Positions 25,919-33,958 of a DNA stretch of 64,000 bases are shown here, piece by piece. Origin of the DNA: Prevotella sp. Lineage in GTDB: Bacteria > Bacteroidota > Bacteroidia > Bacteroidales > Bacteroidaceae. The DNA is taken from assembly GCA_017449025.1 (NCBI GenBank), contig JAFSKJ010000099.1, positions 1 through 64,000 of the forward strand. The letters run 5' to 3'. The notes under the pieces are model-generated. The model was not told the origin of the DNA, ran no database searches, and saw only the letters and a list, made by a program, of their open reading frames with translations. Position numbers and translations under genes: made by a program. Positions within the stretch are counted from its first letter, which is position 1, and every line of letters starts with the position of its first letter.

Positions 25919-28696
25919 TTATTGCTCTACCGGTTCAAGCTTTATGCCGAAGAGGTTCACGCTCTTGTCCTTGGTCAGCTCGTAGCTTCCAGCTGCCAAC
26001 TGCTGAGTGTATGTGCTGCCGCTGCCTGTAATCTTGTCTCCGTTAATCAATATGCTGGCCGTCTCGGTGTCGCCAAAGAAGAGGGTCATGGTGTACGCCT
26101 TGTCAATGGTGAACTTAACGCTGGTAGACTCCTCAATTTTCAGGCAGAAGGTGTATTCCTTGCCGTCGATGGTGGCCTTGCCCTTGCTGTTCGACCCGTT
26201 TCCGCTGATGGTGAAGAACCCGCTGACGGAAGGTGTGGCATTCTTGTCGGTGAATGTCAGCAGGATGGTTCCTTCAGGCGTGACCACTGGGTTGTCGGGA
26301 TTGTCGGGGTTGTCAGGATTGTCGGGTGTGCTCTCTTCGCCGAACAATCCCACGAGCGTCGACTTGTAGTTGTCGAGCATTCCGCCCAGAGTGCTGTCAT
26401 AGGCCGAGTCAGTGTCATCGTTGCCTACATTGTCGGGGAAACTGTAGGTGAAGTCGCCGTGGTTCTGGCGTCCTGCGCCGTAGTAGCCCATTACAATGGC
26501 AGGCACGTCGGCAGCAGCGTCGGGCGTGTACTGGTACATCAGGTTTTCATTGGTGTCGAAGTTATTGTAGGTGGTGCCACCCTGCCGAGTCACTTCGGTT
26601 GCGGGCACCTGCTCGCCACGTTCCTCCGTCTCGTAGGCATCGTAACCAGTTTCGGCGGGGTTCCTCTGGGTGTAGTATCTGAAGTTAACTGCCGTGCGGT
26701 CGAAGTAGTTGCCGTAAGCCTTGATCATGCCGCCGTCCTCGCCCGAGAACGTACCGCTGCCCTGTGCGTCGGTGCCCTGGTTGCTGGAAAGTATCGGCTT
26801 CTTGGTCTTCAGGAAGTAGTTGTTCTCCACAAAGACACTGGCTCCCGTCGCTGCTCCCACGCCGTACTTGGCCACGTTGTCGAAGTAGTTGTTCCACACG
26901 TGCACGCTCATAGTCCTTACGCGGGGATGGCGCGAGTCTGAGTGGTCGAACCAATTGTGGTCGTACGAGATGTAGTTGGGTCCGCTCTCGCTCTTCATGC
27001 CAAACATGTTGCTCTTGCCTGTGTCCCAGAAGTGGTTGTAGGAAACGGTGACAAACTTCGAGTCGCTCTTCACGTCACAAGCACCGTCGCCCTTAATTTG
27101 GTCGCCGCTCTTTTTGGGGCCGTAGAAGAAGTCATTATTGTGTATCCAGATGTTAGAGTTGTCAGTGTCTAACGACAGTCCGTCGTCCATGCAGCGCATG
27201 ATGGCGAAGTTGCGGAACTCCACACTCTTCGAGTTGCGAACGAGGAATCCGAAGCCCTTGATAGTGGCATCGTCGCCAATGCCCTCGAAGGTCATGTTCA
27301 GCTCTGAGTCAGCACTGCGGCCCTTCACCTGTATGCCCTCTTCACTGCTGCCGACATAGTCGAGGTCGTCTTTCGTAACGAGGCCGATGAAGCGGAAGGC
27401 GATAGGTGTCTTGTCCTGCCCCTTCTCATAGCCTTCTACGATAGCCTGAATGCCTACGCAGGGATTGGTCTTTGCACCGGTCACATTGGTGCTGATGGTC
27501 TTTGCCGTATTCTTGGTAACGTAGAACACCTTGGCGCCTTGCTTCAGCGTGCCGTCAGCATTGTATGCTCCCGGAGAGTAGCCGCCCATGAATGCGAATC
27601 CCTGTCGCGAGTAGTTCTTCACTTCGAGGTTCGAAGCCGTGCTGGCACCGTCGGCCACTTCCTCTCCGTCGGCCACAGGCACCACCTTCAGCTCATAGGT
27701 GCCTGCGCGCAGGCCCACCACATCGGCGCGGCCGTAGCTGCCGTAGTTGCGCACTAACTGCTGGTCAATCTTGTTCCAGTCGCTGTACTGTCCGCCCTTC
27801 ACGTAGACGGCGTAGCTCTCGGCGCCCTGCAACAGGTTCCACTTGGCGTAGAGCGACTCCTGCCAGCCCTTGGCCTCGGTAATCTCTACGCTGCCGTTAA
27901 CAATCTCGCCCGGCTGCCCCTGGTCGGCCTTCTTCACAAAGTTGATGGCCTCCACGTTGTCGTAGGTGTCCTGAATGGCAGTGGTGCCGATAATGTTCAC
28001 AACGACGTTGTTGCCGCTGAGGTCTATGTTCAGCAGGCTCTCGGTGTTATAGTATTTCGCGTCGCCGCCCTTCAGAGTGAGCAGTGCCTGGTTGTTGAGT
28101 GTGGACTTGGGAACGTCGTGCCACTGCGCCGTGGGGTCGTCGCCGCCCTGGCTGCTTGGCTCGCTCACGCTTATCTTGAAAATGTTGGTGGAGCCGCCAG
28201 AACACTTGAAGCTCACTGCTCCGTCGTTGGCCACTGTACCCGTTCCCGTCTGCGTGGTGTTTTTGTCTGCAGCGGCGAATCCCGATGTGCCGGAGAGGTT
28301 GGTAAGCACGTCGAAGGTCACCTGCGCGTTGCCTGTCGAGGCAAACTCTATGGTTACCACCTGTCCCGCCTTCAGGTTAAGAATGTTGAGCGGTATGTTT
28401 TTCCCTGCCAGCTGTAGGCGCTTGTTCACGTCGATGCGTACTTTTTTTGCAGCAGCCTCCACGATGAGTCCCTGGGTCATCTGCAGCTCTGTGCCTCCTG
28501 CCTTGATGGCCCCGCTGATGGCGTTATTGTTTTCATATCGGTCGGAGGCTTCCGTGTATGTCCATTCCGTGGTGGCTGCCTTCAGTGCGGTCACGTCGGC
28601 CTCAGGGGTCTGCGTGAAGTTCCACGTCTGCTGTGCGCTGGCGCTCATCATGCCTACCAGGCAGAAGAGCGAAAGAAGTAATGTCTTGCGTTTCAT
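25919..28696 (-). CDS. Multidomain PL1 pectate lyase
   Basis: Secreted 925-residue enzyme (signal peptide ending ASAQ) that should cleave polygalacturonate by beta-elimination. Residues about 22-190 form a beta-sandwich with WNFTQ start. A fibronectin-like domain follows to about 350, and then the PL1 parallel beta-helix (about 360-690). Family marks are the calcium-binding GDGACDVKSDS, SYDHNWFDHSDSRHPRVR with the catalytic Arg, and HVWNNYFDN. A linker of repeated DNP units (near 790) leads to a last beta-sandwich starting ILLTFTDK. The first and last domains may bind carbohydrate. It is the middle gene of a three-gene secreted operon. Confidence 0.88.
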   Translation of the reverse strand: MKRKTLLLSLFCLVGMMSASAQQTWNFTQTPEADVTALKAATTEWTYTEASDRYENNNAISGAIKAGGTELQMTQGLIVEAAAKKVRIDVNKRLQLAGKNIPLNILNLKAGQVVTIEFASTGNAQVTFDVLTNLSGTSGFAAADKNTTQTGTGTVANDGAVSFKCSGGSTNIFKISVSEPSSQGGDDPTAQWHDVPKSTLNNQALLTLKGGDAKYYNTESLLNIDLSGNNVVVNIIGTTAIQDTYDNVEAINFVKKADQGQPGEIVNGSVEITEAKGWQESLYAKWNLLQGAESYAVYVKGGQYSDWNKIDQQLVRNYGSYGRADVVGLRAGTYELKVVPVADGEEVADGASTASNLEVKNYSRQGFAFMGGYSPGAYNADGTLKQGAKVFYVTKNTAKTISTNVTGAKTNPCVGIQAIVEGYEKGQDKTPIAFRFIGLVTKDDLDYVGSSEEGIQVKGRSADSELNMTFEGIGDDATIKGFGFLVRNSKSVEFRNFAIMRCMDDGLSLDTDNSNIWIHNNDFFYGPKKSGDQIKGDGACDVKSDSKFVTVSYNHFWDTGKSNMFGMKSESGPNYISYDHNWFDHSDSRHPRVRTMSVHVWNNYFDNVAKYGVGAATGASVFVENNYFLKTKKPILSSNQGTDAQGSGTFSGEDGGMIKAYGNYFDRTAVNFRYYTQRNPAETGYDAYETEERGEQVPATEVTRQGGTTYNNFDTNENLMYQYTPDAAADVPAIVMGYYGAGRQNHGDFTYSFPDNVGNDDTDSAYDSTLGGMLDNYKSTLVGLFGEESTPDNPDNPDNPDNPVVTPEGTILLTFTDKNATPSVSGFFTISGNGSNSKGKATIDGKEYTFCLKIEESTSVKFTIDKAYTMTLFFGDTETASILINGDKITGSGSTYTQQLAAGSYELTKDKSVNLFGIKLEPVEQ

Positions 28697-28702
28697 GGTC
28701 GT

Positions 28703-29068
28703 CTACTTTTTCACTATTTTCACCACCTTGTCTCCTTTCTTTAAGATGAAGGCCCCACTCTTGGGAGCCTGCTTCAGCTGATGCCCGCCGAGGTCGAAGT
28801 ACATGACGGGTGCGTCCTTCTGCTTCACGCTGTCGAGCGTCTTTATTGCGTCGACAATGGTGAAGGCTATGGTCACGTCGGCCATGTCCACAGTCTGCGT
28901 GCTGCCGTCAGAGAATGTAAGCTCTAAGTTGTCGCCGCTGAACGTGATGGTCTTCACGGACTGGGTAGTCGCCTGTCCGCTGATGGTCACCACCTGCTTT
29001 TTGTCGGCGTTTACGGGCAGGCTTGTAATAATAGCCATGCTTGCCACCGATAGTAATAACTTCTTCAT
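28703..29068 (-). CDS. Small secreted protein with YDLxG-type C-terminal tail
   Basis: A 121-residue protein with a signal peptide (MKKLLLSVASMAIITSLPVNA). A short beta-rich block follows, 'VKTITFSGDNLELTFSDGST', and then the tail YFDLGGHQLKQAPKSGAFI ending KVVKIVKK. This tail resembles the 'YDLQGR...KGIYI.NGKKV' ends of many Bacteroidetes secreted proteins. It is the first gene before the pectate lyase, 6 bases away. The protein at 43827-44219 has the same plan and also heads an operon with a secreted enzyme. The function is not known. Confidence 0.7.
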   Translation of the reverse strand: MKKLLLSVASMAIITSLPVNADKKQVVTISGQATTQSVKTITFSGDNLELTFSDGSTQTVDMADVTIAFTIVDAIKTLDSVKQKDAPVMYFDLGGHQLKQAPKSGAFILKKGDKVVKIVKK

Positions 29069-29104
29069 AATGATATTCGATTAGTTGTTTTTGGTTTCTT
29101 GGCG

Positions 29105-29112
29105 CAAAGATA
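29105..29112 (-). promoter_or_regulatory. -7 box for the pectate lyase operon
   Basis: CAAAGATA reads TATCTTTG on the minus strand, 37 bases before the start at 29068. The context CTTGGCGCAAAGATACAA nearly matches the promoter at 44238. Confidence 0.6.
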
Positions 29113-29212
29113 CAAAATTCTGTCCATACAGCTGTTGTGTATTGCAGAAAAAGACACGTAAACGTTTGCCTTGAGCTATTTGACTTGCTTACACCTCACG
29201 GAAGATTACATG

Positions 29213-29256
29213 CTGTGCGGTTGAAAACGGCCTTTCTGGTCGTTTCCAACCGCACA
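29213..29256. repeat. Short CTGTGCGGTTGAA hairpin
   Basis: TGTGCGGTTGAAAACG (29214-29229) pairs with CGTTTCCAACCGCACA (29241-29256) with one mismatch. The arm sequence is the terminal repeat of the element at 210-492 and recurs at 44815-44827. Confidence 0.75.
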
Positions 29257-29307
29257 CGTAAATATTTTTCATAAGAAATGGCATGAAACATAGAGACCCC
29301 AATCGTA

Positions 29308-29381
29308 GAGTGGCACTTTACGGAGCTAAAGTGGCACTTTTTTGAAATTAAGTGGCACTTTTCGGCCGTAAAGTGCCACTC
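29308..29381. repeat. Four-palindrome 21-bp array, copy 2 (inverted)
   Basis: AAGTGSCACTT-type palindromes are centred at 29313, 29334, 29355 and 29376, again exactly 21 bases apart. The spacer TACGGAGCTA is the inverse of TAGCTCCGTA in copies 1 and 3, so this copy is reversed. It lies between divergent transcription units. The open frames across it (heptads such as KCHFSSV) arise because 21 is a multiple of three. Confidence 0.85.
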
Positions 29382-29466
29382 CTCATCAGCCATGATTCAC
29401 GCTATCTTTCTGAAAAATATCACGTGTCAGAGATTTTTACTTATCTCGTTCGCGCACGAAAAGGTC

Positions 29467-29492
29467 GGGGAACGCGGGCGCCCTCGCCCGCC
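29467..29492. repeat. GGAACGCGGGCG repeat, single arm
   Basis: GGGGAACGCGGGCGCC followed by CTCGCCCGCC. This is one arm of the palindrome at 21057-21119 and can form its own small hairpin (GCGGGCG/CGCCCGC). Confidence 0.7.
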
Positions 29493-29546
29493 ACTCCGCA
29501 AGAAGGTATAGCTCAACGACTGGCGGAATGCCATCACAGGGAAGCG

Positions 29547-29596
29547 TGCCTCGTAGGTAGGCGACAAAGGGCGCGGATTGTCGCGTACCTACGGCA
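29547..29596. repeat. Hairpin with GTAGGTA/TACCTAC arms
   Basis: CGTAGGTAGGCGACAA (29552-29567) pairs with TTGTCGCGTACCTACG (29578-29593) with one mismatch. The flanking TGCC/GGCA can lengthen the stem. It is non-coding and I see no second copy. Confidence 0.6.
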
Positions 29597-29619
29597 TGCA
29601 CGTTGACATCACCATCTTC

Positions 29620-29702
29620 CCAGCCATACAGCCGTACCTATAGCACGGCTGTATGGCTGGCTACCCCTATCTGATGCCTACGGCATCGTCTTCCTATAGA
29701 GA
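29620..29702. repeat. CAGCCATACAGCC hairpin plus repeated 50-bp tail
   Basis: CCAGCCATACAGCCGT (29620-29635) pairs perfectly with ACGGCTGTATGGCTGG (29645-29660). The stretch 29651-29700 returns in inverted orientation at 45205-45254 with about two differences. The remainder to the moxR promoter is AT-rich and empty. Confidence 0.75.
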
Positions 29703-29828
29703 TTTTTGTCCCTTTTATTGGGGTGCAGAGTAGTTACGCGAAACACGAATAAACCTAAAGTTTCTTAAAAAGTAAGAGTTGGGAAACTTTTTTAATATTA
29801 TTTTGCTGAATATCTCTGCAAATTGCAG

Positions 29829-29836
29829 TAACTTTG
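29829..29836 (+). promoter_or_regulatory. -7 box for the moxR-bat run
   Basis: TAACTTTG matches the consensus and lies 40 bases before the moxR ATG. No convincing -33 box is found at the expected place. Confidence 0.5.
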
Positions 29837-29876
29837 CGGCCAAATTGCAGAAAAACAAAAAGAAAGACATCAAATT

Positions 29877-30872
29877 ATGGCAGAATCAATTGACATCCGG
29901 GAGCTTAACATCCGGATAGAACAGCAAAGTTCATTCGTTACGAACCTGGTGGCCGGCATGGACCGCGTCATAGTAGGACAGAAGCACCTCGTAGACTCGT
30001 TGCTCATCGGCCTGCTCAGCGATGGCAACATCCTGTTGGAGGGTGTCCCCGGCCTGGCCAAGACGCTGGCCATCAAGACCCTTTCCCAGCTTATCGACGC
30101 CAAATACAGCCGCATACAGTTCACCCCCGACCTGCTGCCTGCCGACGTGACGGGCACCATGATCTACTCGCAGAAAGACGAGCGCTTCCAGGTGAAGAAA
30201 GGCCCCGTATTTGCCAACTTCGTGCTGGCCGACGAGATAAACCGCGCTCCGGCAAAGGTGCAGAGCGCACTGCTCGAGGCCATGCAGGAGAAGCAGGTGA
30301 CCATAGGCAGCGACACCTTCGACCTGCCCAGCCCGTTCCTGGTGATGGCCACCCAGAACCCGATAGAGCAGGAGGGCACCTACCCTCTTCCCGAGGCTCA
30401 GATGGACCGCTTCATGCTGAAGGTGGTGATAGGATATCCCACGCTTGAGGAGGAGAAGCGCATAATCCGCGAAAACATACAGGAGAAACTGCCCGAGGTG
30501 TCGCCCGTCACCACGTCGCAGGAAATTCTCAAGGCCCGCTCGGTGGTGCGCGAGGTGTATATCGACGAGAAGATTGAGCAGTATATTGCCGACATAGTCT
30601 TTGCCACCCGCTATCCCGACCGCTACGGCCTTAAGGAACTGAAGGACATGATAGCCTTCGGCGGCTCGCCGCGTGCCAGCATCAACCTGGCCAAGGCCGC
30701 CCGTGCCTACGCCTTCATCAAGCGCCGCGGCTATGTGGTGCCCGAGGATGTGCGCGCCGTGGCCCACGACGTGCTTCGCCACCGCATAGGCCTGACCTAC
30801 GAGGCAGAGGCTTCCAACATAACCAGCGAGGAGATTGTCTCCAAGATTATTAATAAGGTGGAAGTGCCTTAA
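29877..30872 (+). CDS. MoxR-family AAA+ ATPase
   Basis: Cytoplasmic chaperone-like ATPase thought to act with von Willebrand factor A proteins encoded beside it. The 331-residue protein has Walker A GVPGLAKT near residue 57, Walker B in FVLADEINRA, the sensor motif MATQNPIEQEGTYPLPEAQ and the C-terminal lid (GGSPRASINLAKAARAYA). This is the usual first gene of Bacteroidetes aerotolerance (bat) operons, and the five genes after it fit that pattern. It probably helps assemble or activate the VWA proteins. Confidence 0.93.
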   Translation: MAESIDIRELNIRIEQQSSFVTNLVAGMDRVIVGQKHLVDSLLIGLLSDGNILLEGVPGLAKTLAIKTLSQLIDAKYSRIQFTPDLLPADVTGTMIYSQKDERFQVKKGPVFANFVLADEINRAPAKVQSALLEAMQEKQVTIGSDTFDLPSPFLVMATQNPIEQEGTYPLPEAQMDRFMLKVVIGYPTLEEEKRIIRENIQEKLPEVSPVTTSQEILKARSVVREVYIDEKIEQYIADIVFATRYPDRYGLKELKDMIAFGGSPRASINLAKAARAYAFIKRRGYVVPEDVRAVAHDVLRHRIGLTYEAEASNITSEEIVSKIINKVEVP

Positions 30873-30911
30873 CAGTGAAAAGTGAAGAGAGAATAATTTG
30901 CTACCGCTCGA

Positions 30912-31781
30912 ATGGAGACATCTGAGATACTAAAGAAAGTACGCAAGATAGAGATAAAGACTCGCGGACTAAGCTCGCAAATCTTTGCCGGACAATACCA
31001 TTCGGCCTTCAAGGGCAGGGGAATGGCTTTCAGCGAAGTGCGCGAGTACCAGTACGGCGACGACGTGCGCGACATTGACTGGAACGTCACTGCCCGCTTC
31101 CACCGGCCTTACGTCAAGGTGTTCGAGGAGGAGCGCGAGCTGACGGTGATGCTGCTGGTCGACGTCAGCGGCTCGCTCGACTTCGGCACCCGCGTACAGA
31201 TGAAGCGCGACATGGTGACAGAGATAGCAGCCACCTTGGCCTTCTCGGCAATACAGAACAACGACAAGATAGGCGTGGTGTTCTTCTCCGACAAGATAGA
31301 GAAGTACATACCGCCGAAGAAAGGCCGCAAGCACATACTCTACATCATTCGCGAGATGCTCGACTTCAAGCCAGAGTCGAAGCGCACCGACGTAAGACAG
31401 GCGGTGGAGTTTCTCTCCAGCGTTCAGAAGCGCCGCACAACGGCCTTCATTCTCAGCGACTTCTACTGTCGCGGCGATTTCCTGCAGTCGCTGCAGATAT
31501 GCAACCGCAAGCACGACGTGGTGGCCATACAAGTCTTCGACCGGCGCGCCTGCGAGCTGCCCGACGTGGGACTGATGAAGGTGGTTGACGCCGAGACGGG
31601 CTTCGAGCAGTATATAGACACCAGTTCGCAGAAGCTGCGCAAGGCATACAAGCGATTCTGGGAGAGCCGCCAGAGCGACCTCAAGGAGACGTTCAACAAG
31701 AGCAATGTGGACAACATAAGCATTGCCACCGACCAGGACTACGTGAAGTCGCTCATGGGACTGTTTAACCAGCGCAGCTGA
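30912..31781 (+). CDS. DUF58 domain protein
   Basis: A 289-residue soluble protein. The DUF58 hallmark GRGMAFSEVREYQYGDDVRDIDWN lies near residues 38-61, followed by a VWA-like fold with DVSGSLDFG (a MIDAS-like DxSxS) near 90. It always partners MoxR ATPases in such operons and probably forms a complex with one. No membrane segment is present. It sits 39 bases after moxR and 28 bases before the next gene. The biochemical function is not settled in any bacterium. Confidence 0.9.
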   Translation: METSEILKKVRKIEIKTRGLSSQIFAGQYHSAFKGRGMAFSEVREYQYGDDVRDIDWNVTARFHRPYVKVFEEERELTVMLLVDVSGSLDFGTRVQMKRDMVTEIAATLAFSAIQNNDKIGVVFFSDKIEKYIPPKKGRKHILYIIREMLDFKPESKRTDVRQAVEFLSSVQKRRTTAFILSDFYCRGDFLQSLQICNRKHDVVAIQVFDRRACELPDVGLMKVVDAETGFEQYIDTSSQKLRKAYKRFWESRQSDLKETFNKSNVDNISIATDQDYVKSLMGLFNQRS

Positions 31782-31809
31782 CAACAAGCTGAACGGAAAC
31801 AAATCTGTC

Positions 31810-32934
31810 ATGCACAAAATGATAAACACAAACACACATAGATCTCCACTGAAGAGAATGGGGCGCACAGCCGTACTCATTCTCGCATTCACCCACCTGC
31901 TTGCAACCCAACTGTCGGCACAGACCACCGTCGAGGCCACCATCGACTCCATCGAGATGGTAATAGGCAAGCAAGTTCACGTGACCCTGAAGGCCACCAT
32001 GAAGGAGGGGGCAAAGGCGGAGTTCCCCGTGTTCAAGCCCACAGAGCAGATAACGCCCGGCGTGGAGGTGCTCAGCAGCACAGAGCAGGGCGTTAAGGGT
32101 CTTGAAGGCGGCTGGGTGGAGCGCTCCGTTGTTTACACGCTCACCTCGTTCGACGACACCCTCTACTACTTGCCCCCGTTTGTGGTAAACATCGACGGCA
32201 AGCCGTATGAGAGCAAGAGCTTGGCGCTGAAAGTGTTCACCGTTGAGGTGGACACGCTGCACACCGAGCAGTTCTTCGGTCCCAAGGACGTACAAGACAA
32301 CCCCTTCCTCTGGAGCGAGTGGAGTCCATCGTTTTGGTTGAGCGTATTCATGCTACTGCTCATCATAGCAGGCTGTTACCTGTTTATCCGCCTTAAGGAA
32401 AACAAGCCCATCATCGCAGCAATAAAGATTGTCAAGCGACTGCTGCCACACCAGAAGGCCATGCGCGAGATTGAGCAGATAAAGGCCGACAAGATGGTGA
32501 CGTCGGAGAACCAGAAGGAATACTACACCAAGCTCACCGAGACGCTGCGCAAATACATTGAGGAGCGCTACGGCTTCAACGCCATGGAGATGACCAGCAG
32601 TGAGATAATAGACAGGCTCATGAGCGATGGCGACCAGCAGTCGTTGGACGAGCTGCGCCAGCTGTTCACCACTGCCGACCTCGTCAAGTTTGCCAAATAC
32701 TCGACAATGATCAACGAGAACGACGCCAACCTCGTCAGCGCCATTGACTTCATCAACAAGACGAAGCTCGAGAACATGCCTGTTGAGGAGACCGTCAAGC
32801 CACAGCTAACGGAGCAGGAAGTGAGGTCGAAGAAGACGCGAACCACGCTGAAGTGGGTTATAGCTGCCATCACCGTTGCCGTTGCCGCCATCCTCTGCTA
32901 TGTGGTCTACACTGTGTATCAGCTCATAGCATAG
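31810..32934 (+). CDS. BatD-related membrane protein of the bat operon
   Basis: A 374-residue protein with a long signal-like N-terminus (hydrophobic AVLILAFTHLLATQLSAQ). A periplasmic beta-rich part (VTLKATMKEGAKAEFPVF) and one membrane helix (WLSVFMLLLIIAGCYLFI, near residue 180) follow. A cytoplasmic part rich in charged helices comes next, and a second helix ends the protein (VIAAITVAVAAILCYVVYTVY). It occupies the place of the conserved hypothetical gene between DUF58 and batA in Bacteroides. The role is unknown; it may couple the periplasm to the MoxR/VWA machinery. Confidence 0.7.
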   Translation: MHKMINTNTHRSPLKRMGRTAVLILAFTHLLATQLSAQTTVEATIDSIEMVIGKQVHVTLKATMKEGAKAEFPVFKPTEQITPGVEVLSSTEQGVKGLEGGWVERSVVYTLTSFDDTLYYLPPFVVNIDGKPYESKSLALKVFTVEVDTLHTEQFFGPKDVQDNPFLWSEWSPSFWLSVFMLLLIIAGCYLFIRLKENKPIIAAIKIVKRLLPHQKAMREIEQIKADKMVTSENQKEYYTKLTETLRKYIEERYGFNAMEMTSSEIIDRLMSDGDQQSLDELRQLFTTADLVKFAKYSTMINENDANLVSAIDFINKTKLENMPVEETVKPQLTEQEVRSKKTRTTLKWVIAAITVAVAAILCYVVYTVYQLIA

Positions 32935-32958
32935 TCTGTAACCGAAAAAAAAGGAATA

Positions 32959-33957
32959 ATGGAATTTGCCAATAAAGAATATCTGCTGTTGCTGCTGTTG
33001 CTGATACCATACCTGATATGGTATCTGATGTACAGGAAGAAAAGCGAGCCCACCATGCGGATGAGCGACACCTTCGTGTTCCGCTACGCACCGAAAAGCT
33101 GGAAACAAAGGTTGGTGCCGCTGCAGATGATACTGCGCATGCTCGCTTTCACTATGCTGGTTCTGGCCATGGCCCGTCCGCAGACCCAGAACTCGTGGAA
33201 GAACAAGTCGATAGAGGGCATCGACATCATGCTGGCCATCGACGTCTCTACCAGTATGCTGGCCGAAGACCTGAAGCCCAACCGCCTGGAAGCTGCCAAG
33301 CAGGTGGCTGCGGAGTTCATCTCCGGGCGCCCTGACGACAACATTGGCCTGAGCATCTTTGCCGGAGAGGCTTTCACGCAGTGCCCCATGACCACCGACC
33401 ACACCTCGCTGCTTAACCTGTTGCAGAACGTGCGCACAGACATAGCCCAGCGCGGACTGATAGAAGACGGTACGGCAATAGGTATGGGACTGGCCAACGC
33501 CGTGAGCCGACTGAAGGACTCAAAGGCCAAGAGCAAGGTGGTGATACTGCTCACCGACGGCTCAAACAATCGCGGCGACATATCGCCCATGACCGCTGCC
33601 GAGATAGCCAAGAGCTTAGGCATAAGGGTTTACACCATCGGTGTGGGAACAAACAAGGTGGCCCCCTACCCTATGGTGGTTGCCGGAGGCGTGCAGTATG
33701 TCAACATACCGGTGGAGATAGACAGCGAGACACTGCAGAACATTGCCAACGCCACGGACGGCGACTTCTACAGAGCCACCAACACCCGTGAGCTGCACAA
33801 TATATATAAGGAGATTGACCGGTTGGAGAAGTCGAAGCTCAACGTAAAGCAGTTCAGCAAGAAATACGACGTCTACCAGCCCTTCGCGCTGGCAGCTTTT
33901 GTGGCCATGCTGTTAGAGCTGCTGCTGCGCATCACAGTATTTAGGAGGATACCATAG
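32959..33957 (+). CDS. batA: Aerotolerance protein BatA (VWA domain)
   Basis: A 332-residue inner-membrane protein. There are two N-terminal helices (LLLLLLIPYLIWYLMY and RMLAFTMLVLAMARP), a VWA domain with MIDAS motif DVSTSMLAED near residue 95 and the LTDGSNNRGD segment, and a C-terminal helix (FALAAFVAMLLELLLRITVF). In Bacteroides fragilis the bat genes were linked to survival in oxygen. The gene overlaps nothing and ends one base before the next ATG, implying tight coupling with batBC. Confidence 0.9.
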   Translation: MEFANKEYLLLLLLLIPYLIWYLMYRKKSEPTMRMSDTFVFRYAPKSWKQRLVPLQMILRMLAFTMLVLAMARPQTQNSWKNKSIEGIDIMLAIDVSTSMLAEDLKPNRLEAAKQVAAEFISGRPDDNIGLSIFAGEAFTQCPMTTDHTSLLNLLQNVRTDIAQRGLIEDGTAIGMGLANAVSRLKDSKAKSKVVILLTDGSNNRGDISPMTAAEIAKSLGIRVYTIGVGTNKVAPYPMVVAGGVQYVNIPVEIDSETLQNIANATDGDFYRATNTRELHNIYKEIDRLEKSKLNVKQFSKKYDVYQPFALAAFVAMLLELLLRITVFRRIP

Positions 33958-33958
33958 T

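Noticed and set aside
29196..29393. Possible Cys/His heptad-repeat small protein
   Set aside because: The frame exists only because the 21-bp palindrome array is a multiple of three; similar frames occur on both strands at the other copies.
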